From: Sphingomonadaceae bacterium
GTDB lineage: Bacteria; Pseudomonadota; Alphaproteobacteria; Sphingomonadales; Sphingomonadaceae
Assembly (NCBI GenBank): GCA_025359445.1
Contig: JANYGB010000023.1
Location: 1 to 64,000, forward strand
Length of the DNA: 64,000 bases
Direction: 5' to 3'
Shown: positions 8,189 to 16,083 of the stretch, piece by piece
Layout of the letters: the number at the start of each line of letters is the position of its first letter
Numbering within the stretch: position 1 is the stretch's first letter
Notes under the pieces: generated by a model
What the model was told of the DNA's origin: nothing
What the model saw: only the letters and a program-made list of their open reading frames with translations
The model's database searches: none
Program-made: the position numbers and the translations under genes

Positions 8189-8926
8189 ATGGCTGACCCG
8201 CAACCCCGCTCGCCCCTGTTCCTTCCGCTGATCGGGGGCGCCCTGCTGCTGGCAGGGGCGGGCGGCGGCTGGGCTTTGGCCGGGCGCAGTGGCAGCGCGG
8301 CACCGGGCGATTTTGACCAACGCGTGCACGATTATATCGTCGGCCACCCCGAAGTGCTGGTTGAGGCTGCCGAGCAATTGAAAGGCCAGGGCAGCGAACG
8401 GCAATTGGCCGAGATCGCTGACCGCGTGATGACACCTTTTCCGGGCGCAGTTCTGGGCAACCCCAACGGCAAAGTCACACTGGTCGAATTCACCGACTTT
8501 GCCTGCACCTATTGCCGCGGCAGCGTGGCCGATGTCGAAGCCCTGATCGCCGCCAGCCCCGATTTGCGAGTGGTGGTGCGCGAATTGCCGATCATTGCCC
8601 CGACCAGCGCCGATGCGGCGCGGTGGGGCCTCGCTGCGGCTGAGCAGGGCAAATATCCCGCATTCCACAAGGCGATGTTCGCGGCAGGACGTACCGATCC
8701 GGCCAGTGTCCAAGCTGCCGCACGCACCGCTGGACTTGATCTGGACCGGGCGCGCAAGATCATTGCTGACCCCCGCGTCAATGCCGAAATTGCTGGCAAC
8801 CTTGAATTCGCGCGCAAGCTGCAGATCAGCGGTACGCCCAGCTGGGTTGCAGGCAAGCGGCTGATCATCGGTGCGGTCGGGCGCGAAGCCTTGGCGCAGG
8901 CGCTGATTGCGGCACGCAGTACCTAA
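8189..8926 (+). CDS. DsbA-family thiol:disulfide oxidoreductase
   Basis: A 245-aa periplasmic thioredoxin-fold protein with an N-terminal anchor (residues 10-32). The active site is CTYC (about residue 110) preceded by VTLVEFTDF, and the cis-Pro loop is SGTPSW (about 213). An insertion helical domain lies between them. This layout is that of DsbA/ScsC-like oxidases or isomerases in alphaproteobacteria. Residues 45-80 resemble the helical spacer (DFDQRVHDYIVGHPEVLVEA) of the Com1/BdbD-type subgroup. It follows the M48 protease by 11 nt, consistent with a shared envelope-folding operon. The exact oxidative partner is not visible nearby. Confidence 0.88.
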   Translation: MADPQPRSPLFLPLIGGALLLAGAGGGWALAGRSGSAAPGDFDQRVHDYIVGHPEVLVEAAEQLKGQGSERQLAEIADRVMTPFPGAVLGNPNGKVTLVEFTDFACTYCRGSVADVEALIAASPDLRVVVRELPIIAPTSADAARWGLAAAEQGKYPAFHKAMFAAGRTDPASVQAAARTAGLDLDRARKIIADPRVNAEIAGNLEFARKLQISGTPSWVAGKRLIIGAVGREALAQALIAARST

Positions 8927-8967
8927 TCCACTCGCCCCAACCCGCCAAATTCTGCTAGAACAATATC

Positions 8968-10125
8968 ATGGCCGTTCTGCCCTTCCGCCCGATCCCGTTC
9001 TTCGCGAATAAAAACCAGGCGTTCTGGCGGCTCCAGATGGCCGGGTGGGGCGGGGCATTGCTGCTGCGCACGATGTCAGGCCTCGCCAACGCCAAAGAGC
9101 TGTCGTTCCTGGTCCTGGTGCTGATCTCGACCGTGACGGGGCTTTCGATCACGCTAATCCTGTCGGTCGTCTACCGTGCCCTGATTCACCGGCGTCCGAT
9201 GATTACCTGGGGGGTGACCACACTGGTGCTCACTCTCGCGGTTGGTCTTTATGCCTTTATCGATGCTTGGGTAAACGCGCTCTACAACGGTGATGGCGGG
9301 CTCGATTTCGGCCGGGTGATCGGTTTGTTCTACCTTGACGCGACGCTGCTGCTGGCGTGGTCTGCGCTCTACTACATGATCAATTTCTTCCTCCAGATCG
9401 AGGAACAGAACGATCAGATGATCCAGCTGGAAAATCAGGCAACTTCGGCCCAGCTGGCCATGTTGCGTTACCAGCTCAACCCGCATTTCCTGTTCAACAC
9501 CCTGAATTCAATCTCGACCCTGGTCCTGCTCAAGCAGACCGAGCCCGCCAATGCGATGCTCAGCCGGCTGTCGAGCTTCCTGCGTTATACCTTGATCAAC
9601 CAGCCGACCGGGCGAGTCACCGTGGCGCAAGAGATCGAGACGTTGAAGCTCTACCTCGAGATAGAGCGGATGCGGTTCGAGGAGCGGTTGCGCACCCGGT
9701 TTCACATTGATCCCGATACCGAACGCGCGTTGTTGCCATCACTATTGCTCCAGCCGCTGGTTGAAAATGCAATCAAATATGCCGTCGGCCCACAGGAGGC
9801 CGGAGCAGAAATCACCATTTCGACGCAACTCGTCGGCCAGAACCTTCGCATCACCGTCTCCGACACTGGCCCGGGATTGCAATCGGGCGCGGCGAGCAAC
9901 AGGTTGAGCGGCGTGACATTCGACGGCGGCGAACCCGTATCCACCGGGGTGGGACTGGCAAACATCCGCGATCGGCTTGGCCAAGCTTACGGCGAGCACC
10001 ATCGGTTTGAAACGATGGAGCCCGCCGAAGGCGGATTTACCGTGATGATCGAACTTCCTTTCGAACGCCGCGAACAACAGGGCACCACCCTGGAACCCGA
10101 CAAGCGTCCGGCGCTGGCGGGTTGA
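8968..10125 (+). CDS. LytS-type sensor histidine kinase
   Basis: A 385-aa membrane kinase with four hydrophobic segments in residues 25-140, no large periplasmic sensor loop, then a His_kinase (PF06580) domain with phospho-acceptor His173 in NPHFLFN. The ATPase domain shows an N-box near LVENAIKYAV, a G1 box DTGPGL and a G2 box GVGLANIRDRL. Members pair with LytTR regulators, and the response-regulator gene follows after 16 nt. The signal is unknown. A second pair of the same type lies at 51.7-53.6 kb. Start ATG 8968. Confidence 0.93.
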   Translation: MAVLPFRPIPFFANKNQAFWRLQMAGWGGALLLRTMSGLANAKELSFLVLVLISTVTGLSITLILSVVYRALIHRRPMITWGVTTLVLTLAVGLYAFIDAWVNALYNGDGGLDFGRVIGLFYLDATLLLAWSALYYMINFFLQIEEQNDQMIQLENQATSAQLAMLRYQLNPHFLFNTLNSISTLVLLKQTEPANAMLSRLSSFLRYTLINQPTGRVTVAQEIETLKLYLEIERMRFEERLRTRFHIDPDTERALLPSLLLQPLVENAIKYAVGPQEAGAEITISTQLVGQNLRITVSDTGPGLQSGAASNRLSGVTFDGGEPVSTGVGLANIRDRLGQAYGEHHRFETMEPAEGGFTVMIELPFERREQQGTTLEPDKRPALAG

Positions 10126-10141
10126 TTTTAGGAACAAATAT

Positions 10142-10936
10142 ATGACAATTCGCACGATCCTCGTCGACGATGAGAAACTGGCGATCCAGGGGCTGATGCT
10201 GCGGCTTGAAAAATTTCCTGATGTCGAAATCATCGACACTTGCGCCAACGGGCGCGAGGCAATCCGCAAGATCAAGACCGAAAAACCCGACCTGGTGTTC
10301 CTCGACATCCAGATGCCCGGGTTTGACGGGTTCTCGGTAGTCAAGGGCGTGATGGAGCTCGAACCGCCGCTGATCGTGTTCGTTACCGCTTACCAGGAAC
10401 ATGCAGTGCGGGCGTTCGAGGCCAATGCGGTCAACTACCTGATGAAGCCGGTCGACGAGGACAAGCTCGCTGACACGATGGAGCGGGTCCGCACGCGACT
10501 GGCCGAAAAGAACGCCGCCGGTGAGGCGGAGAAGCTCAAGAACGTGCTCGCCGAAGTTGCGCCCGATGCAATGGACGCGGTCTCTGACGAACCCGATCAC
10601 GCCGCGCGCTATGAAAAGCTGATCAACATCAAGGATCGCGGCCAGATCTTTCGGGTCGACGTCGATTCGATTGAGCGGATCGAAGCGGCGGGCGATTACA
10701 TGTGCATCTACACCGCCGATAACTCGCTGATCCTGCGCGAAACGATGAAAGACCTCGAACGCCGGCTTGATCCGCGCGTTTTCCAGCGCGTCCACCGCTC
10801 TTGGATTGTCAACCTCAACAACGTCCGCCAGGTCAAGCCGCACACCAATGGCGAGTGCTTCCTGGTGTTGGAATCAGGCGCGGATGTGAAGGTTTCTCGC
10901 TCGTACCGGGATGTAGTCGCGCGCTTCGTGCATTGA
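10142..10936 (+). CDS. LytTR-family response regulator
   Basis: A 264-aa two-component regulator. The receiver domain covers residues 1-125, with acidic pocket DDE (9-11), phospho-acceptor Asp55 in FLDIQMPG, and the conserved Thr and Lys in VTAYQEHA and YLMKPVDE. A helical linker leads to a LytTR DNA-binding domain (about 155-264: INIKDRGQIFRVDVDSIERIEAAGDY through VHRSWIVNL). Start ATG 10142 has AGGAA upstream. A palindromic element begins at the base right after the TGA stop. Confidence 0.93.
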   Translation: MTIRTILVDDEKLAIQGLMLRLEKFPDVEIIDTCANGREAIRKIKTEKPDLVFLDIQMPGFDGFSVVKGVMELEPPLIVFVTAYQEHAVRAFEANAVNYLMKPVDEDKLADTMERVRTRLAEKNAAGEAEKLKNVLAEVAPDAMDAVSDEPDHAARYEKLINIKDRGQIFRVDVDSIERIEAAGDYMCIYTADNSLILRETMKDLERRLDPRVFQRVHRSWIVNLNNVRQVKPHTNGECFLVLESGADVKVSRSYRDVVARFVH

Positions 10937-11020
10937 CGTCGTCCCGGGCTTGACCCGGGACCGCTGGCCGCTAGGTCCGAGTTTTTCGGCCAGCGATCCC
11001 GAGACAAGCCCGGGATGACG
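10937..11020. repeat. 84-bp palindromic intergenic element
   Basis: Two 33-34 nt arms (10937-10970 and 10988-11020) are inverted repeats with about four differences. The outer ends read CGTCRTCCCGGGCTTG and the inner ends CGCTGGCC. It begins directly after the response-regulator stop and ends 9 nt before nadC. Its outer ends match those of the element inside sufC at 34941-35040, so it belongs to a dispersed palindrome family. It may act as a bidirectional stem-loop. Confidence 0.85.
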
Positions 11021-11028
11021 AGGTAGCA

Positions 11029-11889
11029 ATGACAACTTTCACCCTCCCTGGTTTCGACCTCGAACACTTCGTCAACGCCACGCTCGGCGAGGATCTCGGC
11101 CTGGGCCTGCCCGGCGGAGGGCATGATGTAACCAGCGAAAGCGTAATTCCGGCGGATATGCACTTTGCCGGAGTAATGGACAGCCGTGATGCGATCACGG
11201 TTGCCGGTTTGCCGATTGCGGCCGCGTTCTTCCGTGCGCTCGATCCGGGCATGGCGATTGAACTGGTGATCGAAGAGGGCGCGCAAGTGCCGTCTGGCAC
11301 CGACTTGATGCGGATCACCGGCAATGCCCGCGCAATGCTCACTGCCGAACGCTCGGCGCTTAACACGGTCCAGCATTTGTCGGGCATCGCCACATTAACC
11401 CGCTCCTATGTGGACGCTATGCAGGGCCACGCGACCTTGCTCGATACCCGCAAGACCATCCCGGGCCTGCGCCACCTCGAGAAGTACGCGGTCCGGATGG
11501 GCGGGGCGCAGAACCACCGGATGGGGTTGTGGGACGCGGCGATGATCAAGGACAATCATGTGCTGGTCGCGGGCGGAGTGGGCGAAGCTGTGCGCCGGGC
11601 GCGCGATGCCGGGGTCAAGAACATCATTTGCGAGGTTGACCACCTCGACCAGATCGAAGCGGCACTGAGCGCCGGGGCGAGCCATTTGCTGCTCGACAAT
11701 ATGAGCCCCGAAGAACTGCGCGCCGCCGTAGCATTGATTGCCGGGCGCGTGCCGAGCGAAGCTTCGGGCGGGGTGCGGCTCGATACAATCGCCGAGATTG
11801 CCGCGAGCGGGGTGACCTACGTCTCGGTCGGCCGGCTGACCCAAAGCGCACCGGCTGCCGACATCGGACTGGACTTCACCCCGATATGA
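11029..11889 (+). CDS. nadC: Nicotinate-nucleotide pyrophosphorylase (quinolinate phosphoribosyltransferase)
   Basis: A 286-aa enzyme that converts quinolinate and PRPP to nicotinate mononucleotide, CO2 and PPi in de novo NAD synthesis. Family signatures are strong: AERSALNTVQHLSGIAT, then TRKTIPGLRHLEKYAV with the substrate-binding Arg and Lys, GGAQNHRMGL, and the DNHV segment. The C-terminal barrel has EVDHLDQ, LLDNMSPEEL and SGVTYVSVGRLT. Length is normal. nadA and nadB are not in the window. The next gene (broken RNase T2) overlaps its end by 4 nt (ATGA). Confidence 0.97.
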   Translation: MTTFTLPGFDLEHFVNATLGEDLGLGLPGGGHDVTSESVIPADMHFAGVMDSRDAITVAGLPIAAAFFRALDPGMAIELVIEEGAQVPSGTDLMRITGNARAMLTAERSALNTVQHLSGIATLTRSYVDAMQGHATLLDTRKTIPGLRHLEKYAVRMGGAQNHRMGLWDAAMIKDNHVLVAGGVGEAVRRARDAGVKNIICEVDHLDQIEAALSAGASHLLLDNMSPEELRAAVALIAGRVPSEASGGVRLDTIAEIAASGVTYVSVGRLTQSAPAADIGLDFTPI

Positions 11890-12586
11890 GACGCCTGATT
11901 TTGGCCGCAGCCGTGTTAGCGCCCAGCCCAGCCCTCGCCCAGGCCTATCAATGCCGCGCGCCGCAGAGCGTCAGCTTGCCGCCTGCGGTGCAGCCCGACG
12001 GACCGGCCTACCGCGCGCGAGTCACCGGCTATACCCTTGCGGTCAGCTGGTCGCCCGAGTTCTGCCGGGGCAAGGCGGCGCGCGATCCGGACAATTTGCA
12101 ATGTAACGGCCAAATCGGGCGGTTTGGCTTCGTGCTTCATGGGTTATGGCCCGAAAGCGGCAGCGGCGAGAGCCCGCAATGGTGCGCGCTGACCCCACGC
12201 CCCAGCGTTCAGGATCTGTCCGCCAACCTGTGCATGACGCCCGTTCCATGGCTGCTCGAACACGAATGGCCAAGCACGGCAGTTGCATGAGCGCCACCCC
12301 GGCAGGCTATTTCAGAGTCAGCAACATCCTGTGGCAATCGCTGCATCTGCCCGATGCTGATCGCCTCTCGAAGCAGCCGAACCTGACCGCGGGCGAGTTG
12401 CGCAAGGCCTTTGCTGCACAGAACCCCGGATGGCCGATGAGCGCAATCGGCCTGACACTCGGCAATGGCGGTTGGCTGCGTGAAATTCACTTGTGCTACT
12501 CAGGCAAATTCATGCCGACGCGCTGTGACAAGCGGGGGTTCGGACCGAAGGACGATGTGCCGCTGAAAATCTGGCGGGGGCTATAA
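11886..12586 (+). pseudogene. RNase T2 family gene with a 1-nt frameshift in the active site
   Basis: The gene encodes a secreted ribonuclease T2 with a signal peptide (residues 1-19, ending SPALAQ). Catalytic motif CAS I is intact (FVLHGLWPES). The frame breaks in CAS II, where HEWPKHGSC is expected: the first frame reads HEWPSTAVA and stops at 12290, while the +2 frame resumes with KHGSC at about 12272 and runs to 12586 (ending LKIWRGL). One extra A in the CCAAGCAC at 12270-12277 would restore one continuous protein of about 233 aa. So it is either a genuine recent mutation or a sequencing error in a short A run. It overlaps nadC by 4 nt. Confidence 0.85.
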
Positions 12587-12595
12587 GCAACTAGC

Positions 12596-12620
12596 GGAAC
12601 GATGGAGAGCGCTGTCCGTT
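12596..12620 (+). promoter_or_regulatory. Possible EcfG (general stress response) promoter
   Basis: GGAAC at 12596-12600 and CGTT at 12617-12620 are separated by 16 nt, the alphaproteobacterial sigma-EcfG spacing. If real, transcription would begin near 12627-12630, downstream of the ATG at 12602 and right at the in-frame ATG at 12629. A match of this strength can occur by chance about once in a window this size, so this is tentative. Confidence 0.35.
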
Positions 12621-13417
12621 TCGCCAGCATGACGGGAAAAGCCCAAAAATTTTCTGTCTTGGCTGCTGCGGTACTCATCGCCGTGCCGGTTTGTGCGCAA
12701 GCTCAGAAGGACGAAACCATTGGCCGCAGGGTGATGGTCGGTGCGGGCATTCAAGCAAAACCGCGTTATCCAGGAGCTGACTCAGACCGGATCACGTTCC
12801 TGCCCTTGGTCGATGTCTGGCGAAATGGTGAGCCAATGACGATCGAATCGCCGGACGAGGCAAATGGCTTTGCGCTGATCGGCAAGCGGAACGGACGGTT
12901 TGCCGCCGGACCGGCAATCGGCTTTGCCCCGACCCGTGCTGCCAGTGATCTCCCCGGATTGCCGAAAGTCGGGTTCGGCGTCGAGGTCGGTGCATTCGCC
13001 GAGGTTTGGCCGCTCAAGCCTTTGCGCCTGCGCGCCGAACTGCGGCAAGGGATCGGCGCTCATAAAGCCCTGACTGGCAATCTCGCGGCCGACCTGGTGT
13101 GGCGGCGCGGGAATGAAGGCGCGATTCTCACCGCCGGTCCCCGCCTGCGCTGGGGCAGTGCCAAATACAATCGCGCCTATTTCGGCGTCGCGTCGCCGGG
13201 CACTGCGGCGCTTGCTCCGTTCGAACCGGGCTCGGGCATCTATGCATTTGGCGCTGCTGCTGGCTTGCGCTTGCCGCTGGGCCGGGTGTTTGGGCTTTAC
13301 GGCTATGCCGGATATGACCGGTTGACCGGCCGGGCAGCGCGTTCACCAATAGTTATGACTGGCAGCTCCGACCTGTTCTCAGGCGGGGTCGCGCTGACTT
13401 ACCGGTTCGGAATCTAA
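12602..13417 (+). CDS. MipA/OmpV family outer-membrane protein
   Basis: A 271-aa beta-barrel protein. A signal peptide ends at VCAQAQ (about residue 35), followed by the MipA/OmpV start RVMVGAGIQAKPRYPGAD and alternating-hydrophobic strands. It ends in ALTYRFGI, a barrel-type C-terminus one residue from the usual terminal Phe pattern. In E. coli MipA is an MltA-interacting scaffold; other members are adhesins or porins. The role here is unknown. An in-frame ATG at 12629 gives a shorter, more typical signal peptide and would fit the possible EcfG promoter at 12596-12620. The stop codon overlaps the stop of convergent tadA. Confidence 0.88.
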   Translation: MESAVRFASMTGKAQKFSVLAAAVLIAVPVCAQAQKDETIGRRVMVGAGIQAKPRYPGADSDRITFLPLVDVWRNGEPMTIESPDEANGFALIGKRNGRFAAGPAIGFAPTRAASDLPGLPKVGFGVEVGAFAEVWPLKPLRLRAELRQGIGAHKALTGNLAADLVWRRGNEGAILTAGPRLRWGSAKYNRAYFGVASPGTAALAPFEPGSGIYAFGAAAGLRLPLGRVFGLYGYAGYDRLTGRAARSPIVMTGSSDLFSGGVALTYRFGI

Positions 13418-13869
13418 CGCCGCGCTTTGAAAAAATCCTTGAGCAGCGCTGCGGCCTCGTCCGCGCCAATGCCCGAATAAACTTCGGGTCGGTGCAAGCA
13501 TTGGTCCTGTTCAAACACCCGCGCGCCATGCTCGACCGCACCGCCCTTGGGGTCTGGCGCGGCGTAGTACAGCCGGGCAATCCGCGCGTGCACAATCGCC
13601 CCGGCGCACATCGCACAGGGCTCAAGCGTGACCCACAGCTCGCAGCCATCGAGCCGGTCATTGCCAAGCACCCGGGCAGCGGCGCGAATCGCCAGGACTT
13701 CGGCATGAGCGGTGGGATCGCTCAGCTGGCGCGGGGCGTTGTGAGCCGACGCAATCACCACGCCGTCCTTGATCACCACCGCACCGATCGGTACTTCACC
13801 CACCAACGCAGCGGCTTGCGCCTGCGCCAATGCAGCTGCCATATGCGGAGGAAGCGGCCAACGGCTCAT
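13414..13869 (-). CDS. tadA: tRNA-specific adenosine-34 deaminase
   Basis: A 151-aa deaminase that makes inosine at the wobble base of tRNA-Arg(ACG), an essential tRNA modification. Zinc ligands His55 (TAHAEV, with catalytic Glu57), Cys85 and Cys88 (PCAMC) are all present. The C-terminal helix ends [10 protein letters not shown] start at ATG 13869 ([10 protein letters not shown]); a longer frame from a TTG at 13905 adds 12 unlikely residues. It is divergent from rpmB, with about 100 nt between them, and convergent with the MipA/OmpV gene with overlapping stops. Confidence 0.95.
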   Translation of the reverse strand: MSRWPLPPHMAAALAQAQAAALVGEVPIGAVVIKDGVVIASAHNAPRQLSDPTAHAEVLAIRAAARVLGNDRLDGCELWVTLEPCAMCAGAIVHARIARLYYAAPDPKGGAVEHGARVFEQDQCLHRPEVYSGIGADEAAALLKDFFKARR

Positions 13870-13970
13870 TTGCGGCGGATTGGCTGGAATACCTTGACCC
13901 GGCAAGGGCTAATCGGTATGCGCGCGCCTTCTCACCGAGCAACGGTAACGATTTTCAAGCGAGTTTAACC

Positions 13971-14255
13971 ATGTCCCGTATTTGTGAACTGACCGGCAAA
14001 AGCCGTCAAACCGGCCACAACGTCAGCCACGCCAACAACAAGACCAAGCGCGTGTTTCTGCCCAACTTGCAGAACGTGACGCTAATGTCTGAAGGCCTCG
14101 ACCGGAGCTTCAAGTTCCGCGTTTCGACCAACGGCTTGCGTTCGGTCGAACACGTTGGCGGGCTGGATAACTGGTTGCTCAAGACCGCAGACGAAAAGCT
14201 GTCGGTCACCGCAGTCAAGGTCAAGCGCGAACTCAAGAAGCTGCAGGCCGCTTAA
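13971..14255 (+). CDS. rpmB: 50S ribosomal protein L28
   Basis: A 94-aa ribosomal protein of the large subunit, full length and typical: [20 protein letters not shown], then [13 protein letters not shown], and a basic C-terminus. The ATG at 13971 is the family start. The frame stays open upstream, but that extension overlaps tadA and is not coding-like. It is followed by an excellent intrinsic terminator, so it is probably monocistronic. Confidence 0.98.
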   Translation: MSRICELTGKSRQTGHNVSHANNKTKRVFLPNLQNVTLMSEGLDRSFKFRVSTNGLRSVEHVGGLDNWLLKTADEKLSVTAVKVKRELKKLQAA

Positions 14256-14282
14256 GCGCCAGCGCTTCAAGCAACTTTCAAA

Positions 14283-14311
14283 AGGCGTCCGGGCAACCGG
14301 GCGCCTTTTTT
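14283..14311 (+). terminator. Intrinsic terminator of rpmB
   Basis: A 10-bp stem (AGGCGTCCGG / CCGGGCGCCT, one G-T pair) with a GCAA tetraloop, followed by five Ts. It begins 28 nt after the rpmB stop. Confidence 0.93.
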
Positions 14312-14353
14312 AGTTTGACCGGGCCCGTTAAGCGGGGCGCGTGCCTTTGCTGA

Positions 14354-14602
14354 TCAGCCCGCCGGTTCGAGCCCGCGCTGCACCTGCGTGCGGTTGATCA
14401 TCTGCGCATCTTCCTGGCGTTGAGCGCGCCATTCGCTGCGCCGCATGCAGACCTTCCGCTTTTTAAGCCGTGAGCCCAGTTCTTCCGACGATTCGCAAAC
14501 CATCGGATCCGATTTGTCGGTCGATTGAGTGGCAGGGCTAGTAGCCGGTGGCGCATTGGCAGCACTGCTGGCCAGCAGGATAAATGCGGTAACAAAGCTC
14601 AT
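14354..14602 (-). CDS. Small secreted Cys-containing protein, 82 aa
   Basis: No named family is recognised. Residues 1-17 are a short signal peptide (MSFVTAFILLASSAANA). The mature peptide of about 65 residues has two cysteines, in PMVCESSEELGSRLKKRKVC, able to form one disulfide, and an Arg/Gln-rich tail ending MINRTQVQRGLEP. Small secreted proteins of this pattern look common in sphingomonads. It is the last gene of the cluster that starts at 19282, and its ATG overlaps the upstream stop (ATGA). It might be a substrate or accessory of the modifying enzymes upstream, but that is inference only. Confidence 0.7.
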   Translation of the reverse strand: MSFVTAFILLASSAANAPPATSPATQSTDKSDPMVCESSEELGSRLKKRKVCMRRSEWRAQRQEDAQMINRTQVQRGLEPAG

Positions 14603-16083
14603 CGATCAACCTCCTCAAATGGATGCGCAACATCGAAGGCGATTGTCATGCGTTCGCCCGATTTGAACGGCAAAGTACCATGCCACAGCGTTGAGGGAAA
14701 GATGACAAGGCGGCCGGGCTTGGGCTCGATCAGGCGCAGTGGCGCCAGGTCCAGACCCAATTCGGCTGGCGAACCCCCAAGCTCAAGCTGGCCTTCGATT
14801 CCGGTCAGGCCATTCGGACCCATCACGTAGAACGCCGAACTGAACCAACCATGCGGATGGTGATGCTTGGCATGATGACCCTCGGCGTTGAGCCGAACCG
14901 ACCAGCTTCCCGCAAAGCGCGGCATTTGGTTTCGCCGCGGCGCCAGCTGCGGGTGGTGCGGATCGGGTTTCGGCAGCTGCGCAATATGCTCGGCAACCGC
15001 GCCGCTTAGCAAGCCGCGGATCCGGACAATTTCCGGTTCGATCCTGGCAAAGAGCGATCCGTCGGTCTGAGTGCCCAGCCGCACCGATTGGTCGAGGAAC
15101 CGCCCTGACTTTGCGTGAATGGCGCGCAGACGCGCCGCCAGATCGGCAGTTCCGATTGTATCGGCATCGAAGTCGATCTGGCTGACCAGACCCGCCTGAT
15201 CCTCAAGCCACGCAGCTTGGGGGTCGCCCTTCGCACGCCAAGCGAGCGCCACATAGGGCCAAACCTGCGTCGCCGCGTCGGTCGTCAGCCAGGGTTCGGC
15301 TTCGCGCAGAGCTCTGGCATAGTTGCGGCTTCGCAAGTGGTGACGGATTCTCCGGACCGCGAGATCGACAGAACCTGGCGACCCAAGCCGTTCGAACAGT
15401 TCAGCCGCTTCACCCGCGCGCTGGAGTTCATCAAGCGCGGCAGCGCGAAACTCGGCAATTGGCGCAACATCCCCGTGCTGCTTTGCGGCCGTTGCGGTGA
15501 GCGCCAGTGCAGCCTTGTGCTGGCCCGCGGCCATAGTGAGCTCAAGCGCGAGCAGCCATGGATCGAGCGCATCAGGAAAGGCTTCGATTGTGCGGTGAAG
15601 CGGACCAAGCGCGTCATCACTGCGCCCCAGCATCGCCGAAAGCTGCGCGTATTGGCGGTGGCCGCCGTACCACCCGGGATTATGCGCCAGCGCCGCGCCA
15701 AGTTCGTCAAGCGCCTGATCACCGTGGCCTTCGGCAAAGCGCGCACCGGTCAGCCCGAGCCTGACCTCCGTGCTCGCTGGATTGATCAACAAGGCCGCCT
15801 CGAACAGCGTCACCGCCGCCAACCCCGCTTCGAGCGACGTCTGGGCAAGACTGTGCGCAATGGTGAAGTCATCGGGCGCCCGCGCAGCAGCATCGTGCAA
15901 CAGCGGCAATGCCTCGGCGCGGAGATCCAGCGCCCGAAGCAACAACGCGCGCCAATGCAGCATCCGCGGGTTGGATCCGTTCACCGCCAGCCAGCGGCCA
16001 ATCTCGGCCTCGACTGTGGCTTCGCGGCCATGCGTCAAGGCTTCCTGCGCGCGCTCCTCAAGTTCGTCGGAACCGGCACTCAC
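14599..16083 (-). CDS. TPR protein with putative 2OG-Fe(II) oxygenase domain
   Basis: A 494-aa cytoplasmic protein. Residues about 1-330 are tetratricopeptide-like helical repeats. The C-terminal 110 residues match the putative 2OG-Fe(II) oxygenase family PF13759: iron-ligand region HHAKHHHPHGWFSSAFYV, a double-stranded helix with GQLELGGSP, then GRLVIFPSTLWHGTLPF with the distal His, and ERMTIAFDV with the Arg expected to bind 2-oxoglutarate. Likely a protein or peptide hydroxylase; the substrate is unknown. Start is GTG 16083, overlapping the stop of the AspH gene (GTGA), and its own stop overlaps the next ATG. It is therefore translationally coupled on both sides. Confidence 0.85.
   Translation of the reverse strand: MSAGSDELEERAQEALTHGREATVEAEIGRWLAVNGSNPRMLHWRALLLRALDLRAEALPLLHDAAARAPDDFTIAHSLAQTSLEAGLAAVTLFEAALLINPASTEVRLGLTGARFAEGHGDQALDELGAALAHNPGWYGGHRQYAQLSAMLGRSDDALGPLHRTIEAFPDALDPWLLALELTMAAGQHKAALALTATAAKQHGDVAPIAEFRAAALDELQRAGEAAELFERLGSPGSVDLAVRRIRHHLRSRNYARALREAEPWLTTDAATQVWPYVALAWRAKGDPQAAWLEDQAGLVSQIDFDADTIGTADLAARLRAIHAKSGRFLDQSVRLGTQTDGSLFARIEPEIVRIRGLLSGAVAEHIAQLPKPDPHHPQLAPRRNQMPRFAGSWSVRLNAEGHHAKHHHPHGWFSSAFYVMGPNGLTGIEGQLELGGSPAELGLDLAPLRLIEPKPGRLVIFPSTLWHGTLPFKSGERMTIAFDVAHPFEEVDR

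Noticed and set aside
13870..13905. Longer tadA start at TTG 13905
   Set aside because: The 12 extra residues are not family-like and no ribosome-binding site improves; ATG 13869 fits homologues.
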